Below, one piece after another: positions 13,876-25,499 of a stretch of DNA of 64,000 bases. Made by a program: the position numbers and the translations under genes. The stretch's first letter is position 1, and every line of letters begins with the position of its first letter. The notes below the pieces were generated by a model, which was not told the origin of the DNA, searched no databases, and was given only the letters and a program-made list of their open reading frames with translations. Location: positions 13,719,501-13,783,500 of the forward strand of contig OW285192.1 of assembly GCA_935421135.1 (NCBI GenBank). The letters are read 5' to 3'. This DNA comes from Bugulina stolonifera (lineage: Eukaryota; Bryozoa; Gymnolaemata; Cheilostomatida; Bugulidae).

Positions 13876-14447
13876 CTTTACCTGATTACATAACAGAAAA
13901 GTCTTATAACAATGGGAATGCATAGTTTGACTAAAATGCATAGAATACCATAAGTATACATCCAGCCAAGGTTGTGAAGCTCTTTAGGCTATCCTATAGT
14001 GATTCGTCTGGCGTTCTAACTGCATCATGGAGAAGGTTTTGTCTCACAAGAATCACTCTAGCCTGTGTCATGCATCTAGGTCATCTTCTGTGTTGTGTCA
14101 CCACAGTGCAGGTCATAGACCAAGTTGTATCACAGCAAGAAAAAAATTAATTATTTAACCTTTTGCTGTTAGTGCGCTATAGCATAGCCAAATGTTGTTG
14201 GGGACCGTAACTTCTAGTTACATGTAGGTCAACACCGTCATGAACCCTGACTTAATATGATTAAATTAAAATCCATGATTGGCATATATATGAAATATCA
14301 TCCGGGAACTAGAAATAAATGTCTATAGCATTTCAGTGGTTGGGCTCTCATGTCCACTGCAAAACAAAATGCTATAGATGAGTGTAGGTCTTCCTCCAGC
14401 TGAAGAACCTGCCGATTTGTCTATGCATGTTCATGCAAGGGTTTGAG

Positions 14448-14577
14448 TGGTAGTTACAGGTGCTTTGATCACCATCAGAATTGATAGTAACTATCTACCA
14501 GAGCTGAGAGGTAGTTGCAGGTACTTTGACCACCATCAAAGTTGATAGTAACTATCCACGAAAGCTGGAGATATAGT
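14448..14577. repeat. ~70-bp tandem duplication
   Basis: Two neighbouring copies share AGGT(G/A)CTTTGA, then CACCATCA, then TTGATAGTAACTATC. Intergenic, no coding signal. Confidence 0.55.
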
Positions 14578-15830
14578 GGCAGGAGTCACAGTCTGTAAAT
14601 TGCTGCCGTTTTAAATTGATAGAAAATTACAATACATTCCACATTTGTGTGATTTCTTATTTCCCAAACTTCTCACATCTCACTTATTGTTTAATTTGTC
14701 TTTAATATTATTAGTAATCAATATTAGTCATGCCTATGCATGTATTATAATAGTTGTTGTGACGTCACAGATGGTCGAACATAGGATGTAGTTACCTTAA
14801 AATACTTATTATAGAGGCACACCCTGCAGTTACATCTCTTTTCAGACTGAGTCTATTGAAACATTACCATAATGTTAATTATAATATATTCACATGTCAT
14901 AAACTTGATAAGATGAGGGGTTATAGTATAGCGTGCTTGTATGGCTTCCACTACCTCCAGGTTGTTTCACTGTAGATAACTTAATTTATGGGTTGGAAAA
15001 TTGCATAAATTACACTCTAAAGCATAATATATAGGCAATTTATGAATCATTTATCTGCTTTGCTCAGTATGGCACATGGTAATCATGAGCATAAAGGGCC
15101 CTATTCAGAGGTGAAACTTCAGTTTTTACTCTGATATTTCCACACTAAAAGAATTTAAAATCAGGTGCATCAACCAAGCACTAAGTTACGTTTTACATCT
15201 GACCAAATAATGTTAGTTGCCTGATCAAGGGATGGAAATTATTACCAATTATCAATATGCACATATATCGGCATCCTGGTCAGTTGTAGCAGAAAGGAAT
15301 GTATGGACATGGTATGACATCATTGTAAACTACAGTGTTTTGGATTTAACCTCTCTTAGTTATAACAATAGCAACGTCGGTTGACATGCCATGATTTAGA
15401 AGGATTAACTTCACTCTGAAGAAATATTGCAATTTACAGATTGACACTGAAAAAATAATTTATACAATGTGAGTGTTTAGAATTTTTATCTATATTACAA
15501 GAATGTAGAACCCTTAAGCATCTCAGGCATAATTTTTATTCAAAACACTGGCACACTAAATGTAAGGAGAGTGTAATGCTGGTAAGTAACTTTGTAATTG
15601 ATGATGTCAGGCTATGATGTGATATGTACCTATAACAGATTTTGACACTACTGAAGGCAATGCTTTATTGTTGGCTTTCTAAATGATTATGATGTTTGTT
15701 TTGCATATTTTATTTGTAAGAAATAGTTATCAAATTGCTTTGAATCTGCTATATCTCAGCTCTAAGCTTTATCTAAGGCTGTGGGCTACTTTTATAGTGC
15801 TAGTATGTAACAGGCTCTGAGTGTGAAAGC

Positions 15831-15939
15831 GGATGCGAATGCGAACGCGAACGCGAGCGAGAACGCGAACGAGAACGCGAACGCGAACGCGAGCGAGAAC
15901 GCGAATGAGAACGCGAGCGAGAACGCGAATTTGAATGCA
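15831..15939. repeat. GC-rich GCGAAC/GCGAGC hexamer minisatellite
   Basis: About 110 bases of GCGAAC, GCGAGC and GAGAAC hexamers in otherwise AT-rich, CpG-poor DNA. Its minus translation is an artificial Arg-Ser or Arg-Val run and is not called as a gene. Confidence 0.85.
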
Positions 15940-16439
15940 AAAATAAAGATTGTACTGAAAAAGTGAGGGTGTAACTACATGTAGCAACAAAGTTCCACAT
16001 TGTCATTGGTTAAATACTGTACATACATATCATTGTAATATGTACTAGCAATAGCCTGTAGTTCTAGCATTTGTTAGCTGTCTGTATTCTCTCCTGAGTG
16101 ATAAGGAAAAACCTACTAACCTATGAAACTAGAATGTTACTGAACGGTCTAAAATAGTATAGTGACTGTCACTAAATTTTTTACATGTTTGTGTACTTGA
16201 AATTTTTTACTTACTGCGCTATGCATATTTATTCAAGTATTAACTCTTTTCTTTTTTTTTTAATTTTGACAGAGATGAAATTAGCAAAAAGCGTTATATT
16301 CTATTTACAGTATGTAGAAATATTGCAACTTTAAGGTGACCGGTTCTCATCTAAACGAATGCAGACATGAGTCAGCCTGATGATGCCTTATAAGCGAATA
16401 TACAATAGTGTATAGTTAATGATAATTTGTAAGGACCCT

Positions 16440-18010
16440 GCTATTTACACATTATAATAAATAAAAATATGGCTTATAGGCTAAGCTTCATAGTCATGGT
16501 CTTGCATATATTACAACATCTGAATCTTTGTGATGTCAGTTTACCAGGATGTCTGGTCACAGATGTGATATTGTCAAAAAAAATTCATCTCTGAGATGTC
16601 AGAAATTAAGAAGCTTTTTGCAGTAAATAGGCAGAGGGGGTGCCAAGTTTCCCTAAATTATTTCCCAACAAAAGCTTGGTGATTGGTACCTCAAGGGTTG
16701 CCTGGGAAATAGTAAGCAGCTTATCTTGCAATACAATATATATCATTTGGAAGAGTTAACCATCCCATAGATTAGGTACGAATGAAATGATTTATGTGGT
16801 CAATTCTAACTTATTCTTACTACACACAGGTCAATAAAAAATAATATATTTCCAACTAGTCTGTTAATCTTGTAGCAGAGCTGTCAGCTAAACTGCAACT
16901 CAAATACAATAATATAACATTTTAGTAAGTATAAATCTTAATAGATGAATCGTACCTGTATTTTCAGGGTCATTAATTCCAAGTTGTGGTTTTTGAGATG
17001 GGTAGAGGATGAGAGGGACTGATGAATTTCTGTGAGGTTTACCACAGACCCATATACCATAAACCAACTGATTCTCTAATGCTAAAGAATTAGGCTGCAA
17101 GGAGCAAATTAATCTCAATGTGCAGCTTGGAAAGGAAATACCTAGAGACACACCTGGTCAACACTACAATCATAATATTTACAGCAAAGCTGTGAGCAGC
17201 AAGTATCTCTGACTTCTACATTTTACTGTAGTAAACATACACGTACAAGTATTACTAGAAATTAGTGCTGTTGCAAGGTGATTTAAAACATGCACAGCAA
17301 TAAACATGTAACTTTTTATCAAGAAAAGACAACTGTAGCTAAGTTGACAGCACCAGTCCTGGAACTTATTGATATCTCCTCGTACATGTATAGCGTAGCC
17401 AAGGTGTCCTCCTAAGGTCATCTGATGAAAGGTCAATGACAAAGAGCACACTGTATGCAAACTAAATTATTAAATAATAAATAACGATAAAGTCTAGAAG
17501 TCTAAATGTGGTGTGTCAACCTATTTGAAGTTATTTGGAAATGATAGAGTCTCCCTCATATTGAACAGATCTGATTTTCAGCTCCTTTAACTAAGTTTAA
17601 CTTAAGACTGAAGCTGCATCATTAACTATATTGGCAAGACAGTAAGGCGCTTGATTTAATAAACAGTTTTTATTTCACATTACTTTTTGTGTGGTTTGAC
17701 TGGTAAAAAATATCAATTTATTTCATTAAGACACCCTCAAGCAGGTGTGTGTACAGCGATTAAATGACTGGCACTGATATTGTTGACAATGGAGGGGAAA
17801 TAATTCCATCATATATTTTTTTGCAAATAATATACTTGGATGTTGTAATGCAGAGACAATTAAAGATATTGTGGTATTATAGTCTTATTCATAATACTAC
17901 ACCACATTGCCTCTGTTTGGCAGGATTGATGATTCTCAAGTATTCAAGAGCAAACACTTGCCATATTGACTTTCAAACAAAACTTCCCTTGGCCTGTAGT
18001 CTAGCTTGTG
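16440..18010. other. Intergenic segment duplicated downstream of loci C and D
   Basis: The stretch 16440-16815 matches 31130-31540 closely; both contain GGAAATAGTAAGCAGCTTAT, ATATATCATTTGGAAGAG and GATTTATGTGGTCAATTC. Weaker matches continue, for example CTTGGATGTTGTAAT at about 17835 and 32232. Each segment lies about 2 kb beyond the 3' end of its family gene, so it belongs to the duplicated unit. I see no coding exon. Confidence 0.65.
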
Positions 18011-18403
18011 TTCCATGAGAAGAGTTGAGCATATTTGTATTGACTGTAGAAATAGGGCTAATAGTGAACAACCAGTGTTCTACATGTACGTGGCCAAAAT
18101 TTATGCATGTATAATCTTCGGCCATTAATAATTGTATTATGCTTATTTCTAGAACTGGCAAACCCCACCATACTTGAGTATGTGTGTGTGTTTCAAGGCG
18201 AGTAAGAAATTCACGTTATACATCTTTCCCAAGAAAAGAAGGTATACACTTAAGAACTATTATAAATATGCAGTCAAAACAGCAACTCTCACACTCTACA
18301 CTAGTTATACAATGAGAGTGACACTCTAGGAAATTTAAGTGTGTAAGCAAATGGTCTCTGATGTTGTTCTTTGCAACTCCATATTCCTTCAAGCGGCAAC
18401 TCG

Positions 18404-18455
18404 TTACATGTTACATGTTACATGTTACATGTTACATGTTACATGTTACATGTAG
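18404..18455. repeat. TTACATG heptamer array
   Basis: About seven perfect TTACATG units, each containing the ACATGT palindrome. Confidence 0.9.
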
Positions 18456-18582
18456 TTTTCGTTGTTCATAATCTCTATGAAAATACAAATTATTTTCTCT
18501 ACATAAACTGTACATCTATACAGGTATTTGTTACTATAATAATCATCAGAAGCAAAGAATCAATACATGATGACTTTGTGTT

Positions 18583-18779
18583 ACATACATGTGCTATCAT
18601 TACATACATGTGCTATCATTACATACATGTGCTATCATTACATACATGTGCTATCATTACATACATGTGCTATCATTACATACATGTGCTATCATTACAT
18701 ACATGTGCTATCATTACATACATGTGCTATCATTACATACATGTGCTATCATTACATACATGTGCTATCATTACATACA
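18583..18779. repeat. 19-bp minisatellite, ten perfect units
   Basis: Ten head-to-tail units of ACATACATGTGCTATCATT without visible variation. The uniformity suggests recent expansion. It lies about 280 bp downstream of the locus C stop codon. Confidence 0.95.
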
Positions 18780-19055
18780 ACATACTTGTAGAAAATACAG
18801 TCGCAAACATCATAAACACAGTCATTATGTTAAAACACATAAGATAGCTTAAGCGTTTGCGCAGGGAGCATTGTAATTTATCAGAATACATGTACAGCAT
18901 GTGCCCATTGTATGAAGTCCATTTATGTATGCAATAAAATTTAACATACATGTTTATAAAGTAGAATGAATAGCGCTTTCAGAAATGAATAGTGTCTCAA
19001 ACAAAATAATATACGTCTATTTCCAGCTATGAAGGTGATAGCAGGTCTTGTTCAT

Positions 19056-22000
19056 TTATTGTTGCATCTTTGTATACCCATTGTCTTCAGAAGCAGCTAA
19101 TTCAGATTTATGAACTCTAATGTGTAGATCAAAATTGCCTTTGTAAATTGTCCTGTAGTCACATTTCCGGCAAGTGTAAATCTGTCTTCCTTTCTGATGC
19201 AGCATTAAATGTTTAGGCATGCTACTAGGATTTGCTGTTCTAAATGGACATATTGGGCAGTGATATGGTTTCTCTCCTGTGTGTTTCCTCATATGCACTC
19301 TGAGATTATCTGCCCTGACTATCTACAATGGTTTATGGGATACCATTGTGAGTTCTTTTTTTTTAAATAAAAAAGCAGCAGATGCACACGAGTAACATGC
19401 AATAATTATGTAGCATGTAATATGTAACAGGCAACATGTAACAGGCAACATGTAACAGGCAACATGTAACAGGCAACATGTAACAGGCAACATGCAACAG
19501 GCAACATGCAACAGGCAACATGCAACAGGCAACATGTAACAGGCAACATGTAACAGGCAACATGTAACAGACAACATGCAACAGGCAACATGCAACAGGC
19601 AACATGCAACAGGCAACATCCAACAGGCAACATCCAACAGGCAACATGTAACAGGCAACATGCAACAGACAACATGTAACAGGCAACATGTAACAGGCAA
19701 CATGTAACAGGCATCATGTAACAGGCAACATGCAACAGGCAACATGTAACAGGCAACATGTAACAGGCGACATGTAACAGGCAACATGTAACAGGAAATA
19801 TGTAATGTGTAACATGTAACAGGAAATATGTACTGTGTAACATGTAACATGTAATGTGATATTTTTATCTCCTCTACAAATGGAATTCTATTTAAGAAAT
19901 TGATAAGCATAGTTTTTGTAGTCATGGGTAGTTGAGTAATTCTACTGTTTAAAGGAACAGTGTTACACATCTTAGGACCCTATTCTTGGTATATGCGTTG
20001 TGGGAGAACTATTAGTTGAACATAGAAACTTACCTTGGAACAGATGTTACATTTCTTTGGTCTCTTAGATGGGTAAGCTGTGTCTAAACTATTGGCTGAA
20101 GTTTTTGTGGCTTTGGCTTTTCTATAAGATCTTTGGCTAGTGCCATCCTTTCAAAAACAAAATGAACACATTCTAGGCTAACTCATACTGTGGTATGCAC
20201 GTATAATTAAATTTGAAACTCGTAGTTGGCTTGTACTGTACATTATTAAATATATTTTAAGTAAACACACCCCATAATCAAACTAAAAAAAACTTCCAAC
20301 AACAGATCTCTGTTTGTACTACAATCATGTACATGTGTTTTGTCGCTTGGTAATATGTTACTTACATGTAAGATTGGTGCTCAGTTTTGAAGTAAGCAAC
20401 AATATGATTTAATGATAGTGGTTAGGTGCAACCTGTTAGAAAACTTGAAACCTTTTAACAAAACACTGAAACTAGACCCCAGCAAGCATTGGAAGCAATC
20501 TAATACGATATGTGATAGGATCGCATAATCATTCATTCTAGTTGAGCTCACTGGCAGGATCCATGAAAGAATATCCATCGATATGATAAAAACAGACTTC
20601 GTTTCGATATACATGTGATCCTGTATTGATACTTGTAATTTATATAGTCATATAAATATATATTTTGCTATTTTCAAATAATTTCCGGCATATTACTTTT
20701 AAAAATAAAGAAGCCAAGACAATCCCGGCCTTCCCTGCATTGAACTCCAGCCAATTGTTATCATCGATCTAACAGACACGCCCACTTTAATGTGCCATTG
20801 AGCGCCATAAATTACCTCAGCCATGCAAAGAATGAATTCCAAAACCACTTAGTCAACCCGGATCTAGAAGACTCTGTCACTGTATTGACTGTTACTTACT
20901 GAATTTGTTTTAAGTTGATTTATGTCATCTTCAGGTAACCTGTTAGAAACCGGATGTCTATCATTATTGACCTCTAGTTCTGTCTGTTTCTTTAAGCTTA
21001 GATTTATTGGAGCTGGTAATCCTCTAGAAAACAGAATATAGCGCAATCTAGAGGTTAATGCTACACACATAATTATTATCACCCCAGTTCCTATGCTAGC
21101 CGACGACCCTTAAGGCCCTCCGAGCCCTTCATATTACTATATGTTAGTCTAACATTATAGCTGTCTTTGTATCTTATAGATGCTTAGCTTATTATGTACT
21201 CGTTTCTGTTGCTAATTATAGTATTTCATTACTGGCTGTTATCTTATGAACGCCTTATTGTTATTTGAAGGACTTTATATGAATGGCTTACTATTGTAAA
21301 CAGCCTACTACTGTAACCGGTGGAAGTAGTGGTTTTCTTTATCTCCTTCAGCTATATAAGAAGCCTGATTCTGGTTATACATGTACTTTGCAGTCTCTTG
21401 TATGCTTTCATGCTGTCAAGTTCACTCAATACATCATACATACACTTATATATATTATATGGGTTATATTGGTGCACTGATAAATTGATACTTGAACACT
21501 ACATGTTGTACACATGACAGTAGGAGGTTGTTTGGCTAGGTAGCCGTCCTCTGCATCTGCACCTATAAGTCGTCGGTGGTTGTGTACAGACCTTGGGCCG
21601 TCTGGGACACATCCACAACAATACCTATGTCTAAATCAGGTAACTGGGTCAATTACATTATATGGCAAGATAATTACATTAAACCGGATAAATAGGTCAG
21701 TATGACCATAGGTCAGTATGACCGTATCTAGGTCAGTTGACCGTGTTAGCCAGCTAGCTGACAGATAAGTCAACAACATGTATATTACCAGGCAAACGGC
21801 ATTTCTAGTGTCAAATCAATATTGATAATTGAATCTATTCTGCAGGTTAGTGAACAGTGCTCTCAACTGTGTAGATTTATGTAAAACTTAGATAGACGAT
21901 CACAGACAGCATTTCAGTATGACTCTAGGCAGAAACTCAGAGCACAGCCTTTCTGTCTTTACAATCAAAGAGAGATGCCACAGCCTTTTAAAATTAGTAA

Positions 22001-23862
22001 TTAAATTTATGTTCAAAGTGTTATGCACACATAGACTACTTAGAAGTGCTGATAGTATCGACGTTTGCTACTAAAGTTACCATGGCCATTAGTGCATTAA
22101 GGACTCCTGTGAATTTTCCAATGTGTAAAGTTAAAATAAACTACAAGTATATTGTAGATGTAGACAGTTTTCTTGCCTTTCTAGCTTTAAATGAATAATA
22201 TATCCTACCTGTTAGGTTCAGAACTGGAAAACTCCCGTGGAATTTCAACCCTTTCATATAGTCTCTGTTGAAACTGTAAAATGATTGACTAGATGGGTTA
22301 GAAAATTTATAGTTCTTTTGAATTCATATTTTTTGCCTGAAACCATATGTTTCACAAACTTGGTTGTGTTATCAATATAATATTATATATATATTAGAAT
22401 GACAAAGCAGCACTCTAATAAAATATTCTACATGATGCTGTGCACCCAGTGCCAAGAACAGTTATGGCTATACATGTAGATTTAACCTTAAGTAATTGAT
22501 TAATTTCGTACCCTCATAGTCTAAATGATAACATTCATTTAAATTACTATTATTTTTTACAAGATGTAAATGATTGCAGAGCATTAGATTTGGTGACCAT
22601 TCTATAACACCGATATTGAAGTAGCGACAAAAAACAAAAATAAACATTTAATGTGAAATGCCATTTCAATGCTTCTTGGATAAAATGTCATGAGTTATAA
22701 TGTTAGGCCTGACATTATTTGGTCTTCCTTCATTTCTTAGCGTTTTACAATAATACTAAGCAATACATGGACATATTTTACCTGTAGCTTCAAGTCAATG
22801 GCAGGGGTAGAGTACATGTACATGCAGATATGCATGATCCCTTTTAATTATACACAGTGACATCTATCACAAGCTATGCTATTTGTGTGCTTACACACAA
22901 CAGGTTGAGAGAATATAAAACTCATTCAAATTCAAGATAAATTGTTCTAACAGATTTTGTATAAACTTTAAAGGTTATTTCGCACTGTTTAGTACTTTTA
23001 CTAATATATTCAGTGCACTGCACAGTAGACTACAGTTGAGGAAGAAGCGAGGCACCAGCTTACCACATCTCTTTGGTTGTTGATTCTTTTGAGTGAGAGA
23101 TCAATAGCCTCGTCAGTACAGGTACTGCTTTCATAGAGATTGCTTTTGTTGAATATGAACGACATCTGAAATGAATATCATGTATACCGATACTTAATAT
23201 AGGCTACTGGTAGATTTCAAACCAAATATTTATATCATACTAGTTTAAATGGGAATACAGTTGAAGTGAGTCATTTACACATGAAAAAAGTTGGTACATT
23301 TAGCGACATGTAGATGCTACAAAAAGTGAAAAATAGTTTTGCTGTGGTGATGTGTAATTTTGCAATTACGTCGTGTAGCATTGTTAATTTATCAACACAT
23401 ACATGTATATTCGGTAGATACATTATGCATAGTTTGGTTGTTTATCAAAACTTATCTGCAGTCAGTCTATTTTGCTTCTCAAACTTGCAAACACTAATAA
23501 ATATTATTCTGAAAACACTCGTGTATGATGCCACAAATATATAGTGGCGTTAAACTCACATGTAGCTGATCATCTGAAGAGGTCAGTCGTTGCTCTATTG
23601 ATTGAGGCTGGTGTTCCTGAATAGAGAATGAGCTGTCTGACACTGGAGTAACCACTTTTAAAGATGTGGGTGTGTTTACAAAATCTGATTTGTTAAAGTA
23701 GTCGACCTGAATGCTTGATGCTGATGGAGTTAACGGTTGATCTATAAGATAATGGTAGAGTTTATCCACAGAAAGTGCTGTCTGAATAATAGTTGGCACG
23801 TGTCCAGTATGAACAGCTCTTTTCAGTGATGCCATGTCCTTTCTAGATAGAAGTTTTTCCAT
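19056..23862 (-). CDS. Locus C: three-finger C2H2 protein with two CtBP-like motifs (7-exon gene, 324 aa)
   Basis: Coding exons are 23560-23862, 23064-23165, 22209-22273, 20900-21023, 20034-20147 and 19056-19322, all with GT..AG joins in frame; exon 1 at 25059 is non-coding. The protein opens MEKLLSRKDM, followed by TGHVPTIIQTALSVDKLY. Exon 3 carries AIDLSLKR. Exon 4 carries ERVEIPREFSSSEPN. Exon 5 carries LPAPINLSLKKQTE. Exon 6 ends KRPKKCNICSK, and exon 7 starts IVRADNLRVH. Finger linkers are TGEKPYHC and QKGRQIYTC; the tail is ELAASEDNGYTKMQQ. Predicted base-contact residues (-1,2,3,6) are R-D-N-V, N-S-S-K and Y-G-N-L. Inferred role: sequence-specific repressor recruiting CtBP. The exon 6 acceptor (TTTTTGAAAG) is weak. 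The stop TAA overlaps AATAAA. This copy is closest to D. No open-frame damage was seen. Confidence 0.85.
19421..19800. repeat. 14-bp minisatellite in intron 6 of locus C
   Basis: About 27 units of ACATGTAACAGGCA, with an ACATGCAACAGGCA variant intermixed, sit between exons 6 and 7 of gene C. The long minus-strand open frame across it (19323-19970) is a product of the repeat, since 14 is not a multiple of 3 and all frames stay open. Confidence 0.95.
21694..21743. promoter_or_regulatory. Cluster of AGGTCA inverted repeats in intron 4 of locus C
   Basis: Two palindromes AGGTCAGTATGACC (21694-21707 and 21710-21723) have the spacing of a nuclear-receptor IR3 site (GGTCAnnnTGACC). A third, AGGTCAGTTGACC (21730-21742), has two-base spacing. 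This is seen in sequence; binding is inference. Confidence 0.5.
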
Positions 23863-25058
23863 GATTTCTCAAATTCTAAAATTACATTAATTCACATACC
23901 TACATGTATATGTATGTAATTAGCAATATTGCAGGCGTATATACACGTAGTGATATATGATAAAGAGGTTACCAATCTATGGTGAAGATTAGTAAAGTGT
24001 TCAGGTTTTATAGAATCTCCATACAGGAATGGATATTTAACTTTTTTTGTATTTAAAACAATATTACAATAGAAGATTTATTGTGGCCAGTTCTAGCCCT
24101 CTACTATCTCACTCTTTAGTAATAATCGCGTACCATCAATATACATGTACATGACTGTATATAGTAGGCCGAAAATAATACACAATGTAGACCTTTTTTT
24201 CTCAACCAAATTCATCTAACACTTGTGGCATAAAATAAATACTTGCATGGAATATATAGTACCGGAATGCACATGTAATATGTAGGCCTATGCGGAATAA
24301 GTAAATTCTATGTTATCCAGTTTTTGAAACAAACCAGTGGTGTAAACTCTTTCTACCTTGATCATGCACTTGGAGATGACTAGCCCACATAATGTGTACA
24401 TATATATTACATGTACATGTATGTACAATGTACATGATTGTATTCTTTTAAGTTAGCAAAATGTTTAAATATCTAATTATTATATTTAGAAGGAAATACA
24501 AGTGTTGCCAACTATTACAAAATTGGCTGGACATGAATTCTCTCCAAATTTGTTTTCAACTTGAAGCAATTTAAATTCAAAACAATTAAATGTACATTAC
24601 CTTTATTTTTGGTAGCAAAGAACAAGACAATTCAAATTTAAAAACTACATGTGCATGTATAGAGAGTTTCTACAATGTCGACTGTAGTAAAAAGAGGAAG
24701 AACACCAGAACCAGATTATGTTAACAAAAACCTTAGTGCATAATGTTCTGTGTGTCTAATGTACAATGTAAATCAGCATGGCTAGTGTCAGTGTTTTCAA
24801 AAAAGACCTCAAAATTGTGTGTTCGAGTGTTGATGCACTACATGACAACTGTAGCTTATTTATGTAGACTACGTTATTTATATTAGTGCAAAAAAATAAA
24901 ATTTAAAACAATTTAAATGTGTGTGTTGGTCATGGTTAGCGGTTAGCTTGCATTAACAAAACTATTATTAATCCAAGAAAAGCATACTACTACTACTAGT
25001 GCTATTTCAAAACAGTAGAAGCCTCTTCTCACTTTATTATCAATAGTCAGTCACTCAC

Positions 25059-25190
25059 CTGCGCTCGTAGTAGTACGTTTGTATGCTGCAAGTGGGTCAC
25101 ACCTACGAAGCCACCGACTAGAATAATTCAACGTCAATACTGACATGTCATGATGAATGCCAAACGATTAACACGATAGACACGCCTCCC
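25059..25190 (-). promoter_or_regulatory. Exon 1 and promoter of locus C
   Basis: A strong CGCAG|GTGAGTGA donor ends exon 1 at 25059. The segment is almost identical to that of locus D, with TGGCTTCGTAGGTGTGACCC, then TATTGACGTTGAATTATTC, then a GGCGTGTC box (about 25180-25187). A second box of the type GGTGTGGC lies at about 25320. The transcription start is probably between the donor and the first box. Confidence 0.65.
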
Positions 25191-25499
25191 ACCTCACTCC
25201 TACTAATCGACTAGCTTCGAACATTTCTTGACTATATACATGTAACTACAGCATGTTCTTGTAACTTTGTATTTGTGGATCTCTCTTCTAGATCTTGTTG
25301 CACTAATTTAAATGTTAGCCACACCTTCCCAGAGAACAGACTGTAGTGTGAATGTATCTACATGTAGTTATATACATGTATTTCAGTTATAATGCATACA
25401 TAGATATATGTCAGTTCCTGGAAGCTAAGTATCCCTTGACTCTAAGTTCATGAACCTTGTTTAAGGATCCTGCTACAAACTAAATGACTTTATTAGAGA

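Noticed and set aside
15769..16006. Arg-Ser run like an SR-protein domain
   Set aside because: Hexamer minisatellite; no flanking RNA-binding domain or splice structure.
18583..18779. Possible CRISPR array
   Set aside because: Units are contiguous with no unique spacers, and the genome is eukaryotic.
18371..18852. Three overlapping plus open frames of CYHYIHVLSLHT repeats
   Set aside because: Translation of the 19-bp array in three frames.
19056..19322. KLF-family identity for the fingers
   Set aside because: KLF fingers have long C-x4-C first fingers and a typical linker order; these have C-x2-C with x11 and different helices. Only the CtBP-motif-plus-three-fingers layout is similar.
19323..19970. 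215-codon minus open frame rich in CCLLHVACYMLPV
   Set aside because: Translation of the 14-bp minisatellite inside intron 6 of locus C; all three frames are open for the same reason.
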